Part shown: positions 35,600-44,065 of the stretch, in pieces
Layout of the letters: every line of letters starts with the position of its first letter
How positions within the stretch are numbered: the stretch's first letter is position 1
DNA from: Ensifer sp. MPMI2T
GTDB taxonomy: Bacteria; Pseudomonadota; Alphaproteobacteria; Rhizobiales; Rhizobiaceae
Direction of reading: 5' to 3'
Length of the DNA: 64,000 nucleotides
NCBI RefSeq assembly: GCF_004827385.1
Contig: NZ_SRXN01000002.1
Span: forward strand, 248,001-312,000
The notes under the pieces: generated by a model
What the model was told of the DNA's origin: nothing
Databases searched by the model: none
The model's input: the letters and a program-made list of their open reading frames with translations, nothing else
Made by a program: the position numbers and the translations under genes

Positions 35600-36709
35600 A
35601 TGGCTTCCATACGCTTCAAAGGTATCACCAAGAAGTTCGGCGAGTTTGTCGCCGTCTCGGACCTCAACCTCGAGATGAATGACGGCGAATTTGTTTGCCT
35701 GCTCGGCCCCTCCGGATGCGGCAAGACGACGACCTTGCGCATGATCGCCGGACTGGAGACGCCTACCTCCGGCCAACTGCTGATCGGCGATCGCGACGTC
35801 ACCTTCCTGCATCCGAAGGACCGCAAGATCTCCATGGTCTTCCAGGACTATGCGCTCTATCCGCATATGAATCTTGCCGACAACATCGCCTATCCGCTGA
35901 AGGTGCGCGGAGAAGCGGAAGCCAAGCGCCACGCACGGGCCCGCGAAGTGGCGGATGTGCTGAAGATCGGCCACCTCATGGAGCGCATGCCGTCGCAGAT
36001 TTCCGGCGGCCAGCAACAGCGTACCTCTCTGGCGCGCGCGCTGGTCTATCCGTCCGAGGTCTATCTTTTCGACGAGCCGCTCTCCAATCTCGACGCGAAG
36101 CTCAGACTTGAGGCGCGCGGCTTCCTCAACCATCTGCAGCGCGACATAGGCATGACGGCGGTCTATGTCACTCACGACCAGGCCGAAGCCATGGCGCTTG
36201 CCACGCGGGTCGCGGTTATGGACGCGGGCAAGGTGGTGCAATATGCGCCGCCGATGGAGGTTTACCGCCGGCCGGCCACCACCTTTGTCGCCAATTTCGT
36301 CGGCAGCCCGCCGATGAACCTGTTGCCCGTCGAGGCGATGATCGCCGACGGCGCGCTCCACCTGGAAGCGGACAGGGTTTCCGTCGCGCCGCTCCCGGTC
36401 TCACGCGCGGTCGCCGCGGCATTGAAAGGTAGCAGCAAGCTGACCCTCGGCGTTCGCCCCGAGCATCTGTCGATCGCGCGCGGCGGAGAAGCAAACGCGA
36501 TCACCGGCCAGCTCTTCGCGAACGAAAACATGGGGCCGGAGAAGCTGGTTACGCTCGAGCGAGACGATGCCGCGCGCTTTACCGCCCGGATCTTCACCGA
36601 CGAGGTGATCGCTCTCGAAGCAACCGTAACGCTCGGCTTTGCCTCCGAACACATCCACCTCTTCGATCCGGCCGGAGCCCGGCTTCCGATGGACGGGGAA
36701 CCGGCCTGA
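35600..36709 (+). CDS. sugar ABC transporter ATP-binding protein
   Basis: CUT1-type ATPase (369 aa). Walker A GPSGCGKTT, Q-loop FQDYALYPHMNL, signature ISGGQQQRTSLARA, Walker B VYLFDEPLSNLDA and the H-loop VTHD are all intact, followed by a TOBE domain (LGVRPEHLSIA). It supplies both permeases of this operon. The PHP gene starts 1 bp after its stop. Confidence 0.93.
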   Translation: MASIRFKGITKKFGEFVAVSDLNLEMNDGEFVCLLGPSGCGKTTTLRMIAGLETPTSGQLLIGDRDVTFLHPKDRKISMVFQDYALYPHMNLADNIAYPLKVRGEAEAKRHARAREVADVLKIGHLMERMPSQISGGQQQRTSLARALVYPSEVYLFDEPLSNLDAKLRLEARGFLNHLQRDIGMTAVYVTHDQAEAMALATRVAVMDAGKVVQYAPPMEVYRRPATTFVANFVGSPPMNLLPVEAMIADGALHLEADRVSVAPLPVSRAVAAALKGSSKLTLGVRPEHLSIARGGEANAITGQLFANENMGPEKLVTLERDDAARFTARIFTDEVIALEATVTLGFASEHIHLFDPAGARLPMDGEPA

Positions 36710-36710
36710 C

Positions 36711-38108
36711 ATGCTCACGTACAACCTGCATCTGACGCCGGCCGACAAGGCGCGCTCACCCTATTTCTACGTGCCTTTCGACGTGCCCGCGGGCACGACG
36801 CGCCTCGACGTGACGATGCGCTACGAGGGGGCAAGCGACTGCATCATCGATCTCGGCTGCGCCGATCCGCGGCTTGGCGATTTCCCGAGCGAACAGGGCT
36901 TTCGCGGCTGGAGCGGCGGCGCGCGCGACCGCTTCTTCGTGGCGACCGACGACGCTACGCCCGGCTATGTCCATGGCGAGATGCCGGCCGGCACCTGGCG
37001 TTTGATGCTGGGGCTCTACAGGGTTCCCGAGCGGGGCGTCGATGTCGAATTGATCTTCGGCTTCGACGACAGGCCACGCCCCCACGCGCCGCAGCCGCAA
37101 TGCCCGCGCCCAGTCCGCCAAGGTGCCGGCTGGTACAGGGGCGACCTGCACTGCCACACCTTCCACTCGGATGCGAAGGGCAGCCCGGAACTCTTGCACG
37201 CCGCGGCGAGGCAGGCAGGGCTCGACTTTCTCGCCGTGGCCGACCACAACACCACCACCCAACGGCGCTATTTCCACGCCCACTCCTCGCCGGAACTCGT
37301 CTTCGTATGCGCCATGGAAGTGACCACCGCCGAAGGCCACGCCAATGTCTTCGGCGTCGACGATTGGATCGACTTCCGCATGACCCGGCGCGAGGACGCG
37401 CACAGGCTGTCGCAGATCGTGCACGACAAGGGCGGATTGCTCTCGATAAACCACGACAAGCCGACCATCCCCTGGGATTACGAGCTGCCGCGCATCGACT
37501 GTATGGAGGTCTGGCAGCAGGCGTGGTTTGCCCGCAACTGGATATCGCTTCGGCGCTACCAGGAGCGGCTCGCGGCGGGCTGGAAACTGTCCGCCATCGG
37601 CGGCAGCGACTATCACCAGCCGGCCCGCCTGCTGCCGGAAGGGCCGTTGGTGCTCGCCCGTCCGACGACGGTTCTGTGGCTGCCCGAACTCTCGGAGGAT
37701 GCCGTTCTCGCAGCGATGAAGGCAGGGCACGGCTATGTCACCGAAAGCCCTCGCGGTCCGCATCTCGCACTGAACGTCGACGGCGCGCCGATGGGTGCGA
37801 CGGTTTCCGGCGGGCGCGCCGAGGCGCATGTGATGGGCGCGGCCGGCGACCTCTTGGCCTGGTACGACGCCAGCGGCGAGATCGCGCGCATGCCGATCGA
37901 TGGGGCCGACCAGCGGTTCGTTCTCGAACCCGCCCCGCAAAAATTCCTGCGCTGCGAAATTCTCGCTGATGCCAGCCACGCCGGCCTCGTCGAGGAGTTT
38001 CGCGCGGCGCTCGGTGATGCGCCCCTTCCCTGGGGCCTGACAGAAGCGGAGCTCGCGGCCGAGCCGCTGCGCCGCGCAATTTCCAATCCTGTCTATTTCG
38101 CGCCATAG
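36711..38108 (+). CDS. CehA/McbA-family PHP-domain metallohydrolase
   Basis: 465-aa enzyme with a beta-rich N-terminal domain (about residues 1-135) and a PHP metal-hydrolase domain. PHP motifs: GDLHCHTFHSD near residue 143, AVADHNTTT, SINHDKP and IGGSDYHQP. These supply the multi-metal site used for phosphoester or related hydrolysis. The ATG at 36711 lies just after the ATPase stop. Translation may be coupled, because I see only a weak ribosome site. The context suggests processing of an imported phosphorylated or esterified sugar. Confidence 0.85.
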   Translation: MLTYNLHLTPADKARSPYFYVPFDVPAGTTRLDVTMRYEGASDCIIDLGCADPRLGDFPSEQGFRGWSGGARDRFFVATDDATPGYVHGEMPAGTWRLMLGLYRVPERGVDVELIFGFDDRPRPHAPQPQCPRPVRQGAGWYRGDLHCHTFHSDAKGSPELLHAAARQAGLDFLAVADHNTTTQRRYFHAHSSPELVFVCAMEVTTAEGHANVFGVDDWIDFRMTRREDAHRLSQIVHDKGGLLSINHDKPTIPWDYELPRIDCMEVWQQAWFARNWISLRRYQERLAAGWKLSAIGGSDYHQPARLLPEGPLVLARPTTVLWLPELSEDAVLAAMKAGHGYVTESPRGPHLALNVDGAPMGATVSGGRAEAHVMGAAGDLLAWYDASGEIARMPIDGADQRFVLEPAPQKFLRCEILADASHAGLVEEFRAALGDAPLPWGLTEAELAAEPLRRAISNPVYFAP

Positions 38109-38118
38109 GAGGGCCCGA

Positions 38119-38970
38119 ATGCTCCTGTCCAACGCCCCGTGTTCCTGGGGCATCTTCTATCCCGACAATCCGCGCGTGAGCGCCGCGCAATATCTCGACG
38201 AGGTCGCGGCAGCCGGCTACCGGGGCACGGAACTCGGCCCCTACGGTTTCCTGCCCACCGATCCGGCAGCATTGCAGGATGCGCTGGCCGCAAGGCGCCT
38301 TGCACTCGTCGGCACCGTACACGTGCACACCTTCTCGGATCCTCTGAGCGGTCCGCAGTTGCTTGCGGATGCGGAAAAGATCGGCAAGCTGCTTCATGCC
38401 ATCGGCGCCCGCACCTTCACGCTCATGGACGAGGGCAACGTCTATCCGCCACAGGCGGTCGGCCGGCTCACAGACGCAGAGTGGCGAGCGATGACGGGCA
38501 TGCTGCGGGACACCCAGGCGATGCTCCATGAAAAGTTCGATATCGCCCTCGCCTTCCATCCGCATGTGGCAACGGCTGTGGAGTTCGAAGAGCAGATCGA
38601 CCGCCTGCTGCAGGATACGGAAGTCGAGCTCTGCTTCGACACCGGCCATCACGCCTTCTGGGATCAGGACCCGCTCGCCTATATGGAAAAGGTTTGGGAT
38701 CGCATCGGCTCAATGCACCTCAAGAATGTCGACGCCAGCGTGCGCAGGCGCATGCTCGCCGGAGACCTGAGCGTGCGCGAGGCCTTCGAGGCGGGCGTCA
38801 TGTGCCCGCTGCCGGATGGCGTTGTCGATATCGCCGCGGTGGTCGGGATGCTCGAGGAGCGCCACTTCGCCGGCCCCGTGGTTGTCGAGCAGGACTATTT
38901 CGAGGTCATGAGCGAAGGCCCTGCCCAGCTTGCAAAGCGCAACGCCGAATTCCTGAAACCTCTTATCTAG
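38119..38970 (+). CDS. IolE/xylose-isomerase-like TIM-barrel protein
   Basis: 283-aa sugar isomerase/epimerase/dehydratase family protein. The start MLLSNAPCSWGIFYP resembles 2-keto-myo-inositol dehydratase (IolE), and VELCFDTGHHAFW holds metal-binding residues. Further ligands appear in AFHPHVAT and VVEQDYF. It is 10 bp after the PHP gene. With the Gfo/Idh/MocA gene it suggests a cyclitol- or ketosugar-like pathway. The exact substrate is unknown. Confidence 0.85.
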   Translation: MLLSNAPCSWGIFYPDNPRVSAAQYLDEVAAAGYRGTELGPYGFLPTDPAALQDALAARRLALVGTVHVHTFSDPLSGPQLLADAEKIGKLLHAIGARTFTLMDEGNVYPPQAVGRLTDAEWRAMTGMLRDTQAMLHEKFDIALAFHPHVATAVEFEEQIDRLLQDTEVELCFDTGHHAFWDQDPLAYMEKVWDRIGSMHLKNVDASVRRRMLAGDLSVREAFEAGVMCPLPDGVVDIAAVVGMLEERHFAGPVVVEQDYFEVMSEGPAQLAKRNAEFLKPLI

Positions 38971-38982
38971 GAGCAGTCGCCG

Positions 38983-40041
38983 ATGCAGATTTCTGTCGGC
39001 CTGATCGGACTGGGCGAGGTCGCCCAGCTCATGCATCTTCCTCTTCTCGCGGATCACCCCGGCTTCCGGATCGCCGGCGTCTGCGACGTCTCGCCGATGC
39101 TGGTCGAGGCGATGGGCGCGCGCCACGGCGCCCATCTTCGCACCACCAGGGTCGAGGAAATGCTCGCAGCACCTGATATCGATGCGGTGTTCATCCTCGC
39201 GCCGGACTACTTGCATTCGGAGCTCCTCACCAAGGCGATCGAAGCGAACAAGCACGTCTTCATCGAGAAGCCGGTCTGCCTCACGCGACGCGAGCTTCTG
39301 CCGCTCATCGAGCGCAGCAGAAGCAGTGCGAAGGCCGTCTTCGTCGGCTACATGCGTCGCTACGCCCGGCCGTTTCTGGAACTCAAGAAACGCATGCCTC
39401 CCGCCGAGGAGATCCGCCATGTCCGCATCCACGACCTGATCCGCGAATCGCGCTTCTTCGTCGACCAGACGCGCCATGTCATGCGTGCGACGGACGTTTC
39501 CGCAGCCGTTATCGCCGAAGGCCGCGCGCGGACCCAGGCGCTTCTGCGGGAAGTGATGGGCGAGGATCGCCCCGATCAGGCGGTGCGCGCCTATCAGGTG
39601 CTGACCGGGCTCTCCTCGCACAGCTTTTCCGCCATGCGCGAGCTGCTTGGCCCGCCGAAGGGGGTGGCGGCGGCGCGGCAATCGCGCGGGGAATCGCTGG
39701 TGGTGCTCTTCGACTACGGTCACTTCACCGCGGTCTATGAGGCGGTGATCCACGACGTCGCCCGCTTTGATTCCGGCATCGAAGTGCTGACGCAAAACCG
39801 GCAATACAAGATCAACTACGACACACCCTATATCCGCAACCTGCCGACCCGGCTCGAAATCACCAGCTCCACCGACACCGAGACCGGCACCGAGGTCATC
39901 GGGCCGTTCTACGAGGATGCCTTCCGGGTGGAGCTCGGCGCCTTCCATGACTGCGTGACGCAAGGGATACGCCCAAAGACCGACCTCGCGGATTCACTTG
40001 CCGACCTTGACCTCTTCGCCGAGGTCGGGCGGCATTTCTGA
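38983..40041 (+). CDS. Gfo/Idh/MocA-family oxidoreductase
   Basis: 352-aa NAD(P)-dependent sugar or cyclitol dehydrogenase. The Rossmann motif GLIGLGEVAQLMHLP is at residues 5-19. The family's EKPVC motif, with the catalytic Lys, follows near residue 96. A C-terminal alpha/beta domain completes it. It is the last gene of the LacI-controlled operon. The substrate is likely the product or precursor of the IolE-like enzyme. Confidence 0.88.
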   Translation: MQISVGLIGLGEVAQLMHLPLLADHPGFRIAGVCDVSPMLVEAMGARHGAHLRTTRVEEMLAAPDIDAVFILAPDYLHSELLTKAIEANKHVFIEKPVCLTRRELLPLIERSRSSAKAVFVGYMRRYARPFLELKKRMPPAEEIRHVRIHDLIRESRFFVDQTRHVMRATDVSAAVIAEGRARTQALLREVMGEDRPDQAVRAYQVLTGLSSHSFSAMRELLGPPKGVAAARQSRGESLVVLFDYGHFTAVYEAVIHDVARFDSGIEVLTQNRQYKINYDTPYIRNLPTRLEITSSTDTETGTEVIGPFYEDAFRVELGAFHDCVTQGIRPKTDLADSLADLDLFAEVGRHF

Positions 40042-40145
40042 GGTCGCCGTGGAACGATTGCCAATTCATGTTCCAGAGGTGACTCCTTCCACCGGTCTTG
40101 CTGTGGTATCTTTCCAATTTGCGCTTCCTTTCGGGGGGAAAGACG

Positions 40146-40904
40146 ATGGAAGCCCTTGTAGCTTTGGCGCGAAACTGCGTTTTCACCGCCCTGTTCGGGT
40201 GTATGCTCTTGTCGTCTTCGGTGGCGGCTGAAGACGCCGCCGACGTGGCGACCGGGGAGCGGCTCGCCGAACTGCTGAGGTCTGCCCGAAGCGTCCTTTC
40301 GAACTATCAGTCACTCATCAATGATCCGACCGTCGGCGACAAACATCTCGATGGCGAGCGTTTCACGGCAGAGGCGATTGCCCTTTATGCCAAACGCACC
40401 GGTCATCCGTTGATCACCGATGATCTGGCGGAGCGCGATCGCAAACTATTACAGGCGCAGGTCGAGGCCATGCGCGAGGTCGTCGACGAAGAGCAGGGCG
40501 ATATCAACCGCCCCGGCATCGGGTTCAAGGGCTTTGTGCCGGCCGTTTTTGCACGGCTGATGAACGAGAAATTCGCGGCCAAAGTGGGAAACGAGGCACT
40601 GGTTCGCGTGACTGCGCCGGAGGTCCTGGTGCGTAACCGCAAGTCGCTTCCCGATACCTGGGAGACCCAGGTCATCACTGAATTCCTCTCGAATCCGCAG
40701 AAGCGGAAGGGTGAGGCCCATACGGAAGTGACGAAGGTAAACGGCCGCCCTGCCTTCCGGATGCTGCTGCCGGAATACTACACGGAGTCCTGTCTTTCCT
40801 GCCACGGTTCGCCCAAGGGCGAGATCGACGTCACCGGCTACCCGAAGGAAGGGGGGAAAGCGGGTGATCTGGGCGGTGCTATCAGCATCGTCTTGTTCAA
40901 ATGA
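40146..40904 (+). CDS. exported DUF3365 protein with CxxCH haem motif
   Basis: 252-aa protein with a signal peptide (residues 1-28, ending SSSVAA), so probably periplasmic. Most of the mature protein matches the Tll0287-like/DUF3365 sensory domain as I recall it (ALVRVTAPEVLVRN; EAHTEVTKVNGRPAFRMLLPEYYTESC). A covalent haem motif CLSCH is at residues 216-220. The ATG at 40146 has GGGGGAAAG upstream; the frame is open to 40098. The stop overlaps the kinase ATG (ATGA), so the two are coupled. I infer that it senses a redox or gas signal for the kinase. Confidence 0.85.
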   Translation: MEALVALARNCVFTALFGCMLLSSSVAAEDAADVATGERLAELLRSARSVLSNYQSLINDPTVGDKHLDGERFTAEAIALYAKRTGHPLITDDLAERDRKLLQAQVEAMREVVDEEQGDINRPGIGFKGFVPAVFARLMNEKFAAKVGNEALVRVTAPEVLVRNRKSLPDTWETQVITEFLSNPQKRKGEAHTEVTKVNGRPAFRMLLPEYYTESCLSCHGSPKGEIDVTGYPKEGGKAGDLGGAISIVLFK

Positions 40905-43657
40905 GCGCGTTAGGGCAGCAGCGGTCGATCGAGGCTGCCCCGGCGCCGGCCAGGAGCCTCGCCAGCCGGCTCGCCAATCTGCCGATCTCCGCCCGCGTGG
41001 CGGCGCTGACCGCCGCCGGCCTGATCAGCCTGATCCTATCCTCTGTTTTTCTCACCCAGGCGCTCTACCGCAGTGCCGAGCGGATGGCGGAGACCAGGGA
41101 ACTGTTCGACCGCGCCGCTTCGGCGGCCGCGGCGCATGTCGCCTTCGGAGATCTCAGATACTGGCTGACCGATCTCTCCGTCAGCCTGCTGATGAATTCA
41201 CAGCGCAACGCCGACGAGGCCCGTGAACGCCTGCAGGTTCAACTGAAGCGTCTTGCAGAACACTCGCCCGCCGCGGTCGAGAAAATCCGCACCGAGGTCG
41301 ACGCCTATGTCGAGACGGCGCTCCAGGCAACGGACAGCTATACTCAGGACAACCGTATCGTCGGCAACGCCTTCCTGGCAAAGGCGCGCACCCACAGCGG
41401 CAACGTCGACGCGGACCTCAACAGACTCGTCGAGCAGGTGAGAGCCGATGCGGATGCCGCCCGCAACGAGGTCGTCGCGCAAACACAGAAGACCGCCACG
41501 GCGGCCGCCATTCTCGTGGGCGTCGTGGTTCTGGTCGGCTCGGTCCTTACTCTTCTTGTCCTGCGCTCGATCGTCGGCCCGCTCCGGCGCCTCAGCCGGG
41601 TGGTCGGCGAGCTGACGGAAGGACGCTATGACGTCGAGATACCCCAGGAGGGCGGTGACGATTTTGGAGCGATGGCGAAGGCGCTTTCGCTTTTCCGAGA
41701 AAGCGCGATCGAGAAGAGAAAGCTCGAGGACGAGGCAGAGCGGCAGAGGCGGACGATCGCCGCAGCGCTCGAAGTGATTTCCGACGGATTCGTTCTCTAC
41801 GATCCGGATGACCGAATCCTGATCGCCAACAGCAAATATTGCGAAATCTTCCCCAGCCACAAGCCGTCAACGCTCCGTGGCAAGAGCTTCCGCGAAATCG
41901 TGGAGCAGAACCTGGAAAGAGGAGAAGTCGATCTCGAAGGCAAATCGCCGGAGGAGTGGATCGAGGAGAGGCTGCGCCTTCACAGGGATCCTGCTGGCCT
42001 AGTCGACGAGAAGCGGTTCGGCGACAAGTGGGTCCGGATCAGCAAGCGCAAGATTCCCGATGGCGGGACCGTCGCCGTCTATACCGACATCACCGAACTC
42101 AAGCAGAGGCAAGTCGAGCTCGAGCGTGCAAAGAGCCATGCGGAATCGGCAAACGAGGCCAAGAGTCATTTTCTCGCCTCCATGAGCCACGAGCTGCGCA
42201 CGCCGCTGAACGCGATCATCGGCTATAGCGAAATGCTGATCGAAGAGGCACGCGATAACGAGGACAACGAGCTTGTCCCGGACCTCGAGAAAATAGCGTC
42301 CGCCGGTCGGCATCTGCTCACGCTCATCAACGACATCCTCGACCTGTCGAAGATTGAGGCGAACAAGATGGAGATTTTCCTCGAGGTTTTCGACGTTGCC
42401 GAATTGCTCCGCGACGTAGCCGCCACCGTCGCACCGCTGATGGCGAGGAACCGGAACGAATTCATAGAGGACCTCGGGGCCGATCTTGGGCAGATGCACT
42501 CCGACCAGACCAAGCTGCGCCAGAATCTTTTCAACCTGCTCAGCAACGCGGCCAAGTTCACCAATGGCGGCCGGGTCACGCTCTCGGCCCGGCGCGAAGC
42601 GCGCGCCGACGGCGATTGGCTTGTGTTCAGGGTATCCGATACGGGGATCGGCATGACCCCGGAGCAACGGGAACGACTCTTCAACGCCTTCACGCAAGCG
42701 GACGCTTCCACCACTCGCAACTACGGCGGCACGGGACTGGGTCTGAGTATCACCCGCAGCTTCAGCCACATGATCGGCGGCGGCGTCACCGTCGAAAGCG
42801 ACGTTGGGAAAGGCTCGGTCTTCACAATGGAAGTGCCGGCGCAGTGCAGGCGAGAAGCCGAGGAGCCTCAGATTGCCGCGCCGGCGCCGACTTTGCAGCC
42901 GGGTCGCACTGCCCTCATCATTGACGACGAACCGGCTGCCCGAACCCTAATCGCCAAGGCACTCGCCGAAGCGGGAATCGCCTCGATCGAGGCTGCGAGC
43001 GGGGCGGAAGGAATAGCCGCCGCTCGGCAGCATCGGCCAGCCGCGATCATCCTCGACATCATCATGCCCCATCAGGACGGCTGGTCGGTATTGCGCACGC
43101 TGAAGAGCGATCCCGAACTCTGCACCATCCCCGTGATCCTGGCGACGATCCTGGCGGATCGCGAACTCGGCCTGTCGCTCGGCGCGGTCGAATATCTGAC
43201 CAAACCCATCGACACCGACAAGCTCATCCGGACGATAGAGGCTCACGGCGGCGGCAACCGCGACGTACTGGTCATCGACGACGATCAGGCTTCACGCGAC
43301 TTTCTCCGCCGCATTCTGGTGAAGAGGAATTGGACCGTCCACGAGGCAGGTGACGGCATCCGCGGGCTGGAAATGATGAAGCGGCTTCAGCCGCGCCTCG
43401 TCCTGCTCGATCTTCTGATGCCGGAGATGGACGGATTCCAAACACTGAGCGAGATGCAGAGGATTCCGGAGCTGCAAAACATCCCCGTCGTGGTGGTCAC
43501 ATCCAAGGACCTCTCTTCCAACGAGTTGATATGGCTGCGCGACCGAGCGGTCGCGGTCGTAAACAAGGGCGCAAACAGCAGGTCCCAATTGGTCAAAGCA
43601 CTCGAGCGTCAAATAGCAATGCAGGAAACAGTCGGTAAGGCCGTTGCCGAGGGCTGA
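40901..43657 (+). CDS. hybrid sensor histidine kinase with two C-terminal receivers
   Basis: 918-aa inner-membrane kinase. Two membrane helices (about 33-55 and 201-222) flank a periplasmic helical sensor. Then come HAMP (about 223-275), PAS (about 285-400), HisKA with phosphoacceptor His430 (SMSHELRTP), and HATPase (NLLSNAAKF, DTGIGM, GTGLGLS). Two receiver domains follow, with Asp719 (ILDIIMP) and Asp837 (LLDLLMP). Its ATG overlaps the DUF3365 stop. A stand-alone receiver follows 24 bp downstream. It probably runs a phosphorelay to the downstream receivers. Confidence 0.93.
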   Translation: MSALGQQRSIEAAPAPARSLASRLANLPISARVAALTAAGLISLILSSVFLTQALYRSAERMAETRELFDRAASAAAAHVAFGDLRYWLTDLSVSLLMNSQRNADEARERLQVQLKRLAEHSPAAVEKIRTEVDAYVETALQATDSYTQDNRIVGNAFLAKARTHSGNVDADLNRLVEQVRADADAARNEVVAQTQKTATAAAILVGVVVLVGSVLTLLVLRSIVGPLRRLSRVVGELTEGRYDVEIPQEGGDDFGAMAKALSLFRESAIEKRKLEDEAERQRRTIAAALEVISDGFVLYDPDDRILIANSKYCEIFPSHKPSTLRGKSFREIVEQNLERGEVDLEGKSPEEWIEERLRLHRDPAGLVDEKRFGDKWVRISKRKIPDGGTVAVYTDITELKQRQVELERAKSHAESANEAKSHFLASMSHELRTPLNAIIGYSEMLIEEARDNEDNELVPDLEKIASAGRHLLTLINDILDLSKIEANKMEIFLEVFDVAELLRDVAATVAPLMARNRNEFIEDLGADLGQMHSDQTKLRQNLFNLLSNAAKFTNGGRVTLSARREARADGDWLVFRVSDTGIGMTPEQRERLFNAFTQADASTTRNYGGTGLGLSITRSFSHMIGGGVTVESDVGKGSVFTMEVPAQCRREAEEPQIAAPAPTLQPGRTALIIDDEPAARTLIAKALAEAGIASIEAASGAEGIAAARQHRPAAIILDIIMPHQDGWSVLRTLKSDPELCTIPVILATILADRELGLSLGAVEYLTKPIDTDKLIRTIEAHGGGNRDVLVIDDDQASRDFLRRILVKRNWTVHEAGDGIRGLEMMKRLQPRLVLLDLLMPEMDGFQTLSEMQRIPELQNIPVVVVTSKDLSSNELIWLRDRAVAVVNKGANSRSQLVKALERQIAMQETVGKAVAEG

Positions 43658-43681
43658 AAAGCGTGGCCGGAGGAAGCCGAA

Positions 43682-44047
43682 ATGACGAGAATCCTTCTGG
43701 TGGAAGACAATGAAATGAACCGCGACATGCTTTCGCGACGACTGTCTCGTCGCGGCTTCGATGTGTTGATCGCCGAAAACGGCAAGGCGGGTGTCGAGCT
43801 TGCCGCATCGGAAAGGCCCGACCTGATTCTCATGGACATGAGCCTACCCGTGATGGACGGCTGGGAGGCAACCCGGCGGATCAAGGCCAATCCGGTGACG
43901 TCGGGAATACCGGTCATCGCGCTCACTGCGCACGCAATGGCGAGCGATCGGGACATGGCGCTCGAGGCTGGCTGCGACGACTACGACAGCAAACCAGTCG
44001 ATCTGCCGCAGCTCGTCCGGAAGATTGAGCAGTTGCTCGCGACCTAG
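43682..44047 (+). CDS. stand-alone receiver (CheY-like) protein
   Basis: 121-aa single receiver domain with the acidic pocket (Glu8, Asp9), phosphoacceptor Asp52 (LILMDMSLPVMDGW), Thr/Ser switch (ALTAHA) and Lys104 (DSKPVD). It has no output domain, so it acts as a phosphate shuttle or protein-binding switch. It lies between the hybrid kinase and the cyclase fusion, with a 24-bp gap before it and 18 bp after. Confidence 0.93.
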   Translation: MTRILLVEDNEMNRDMLSRRLSRRGFDVLIAENGKAGVELAASERPDLILMDMSLPVMDGWEATRRIKANPVTSGIPVIALTAHAMASDRDMALEAGCDDYDSKPVDLPQLVRKIEQLLAT

Positions 44048-44065
44048 GTTCAGGACATATGCGCG

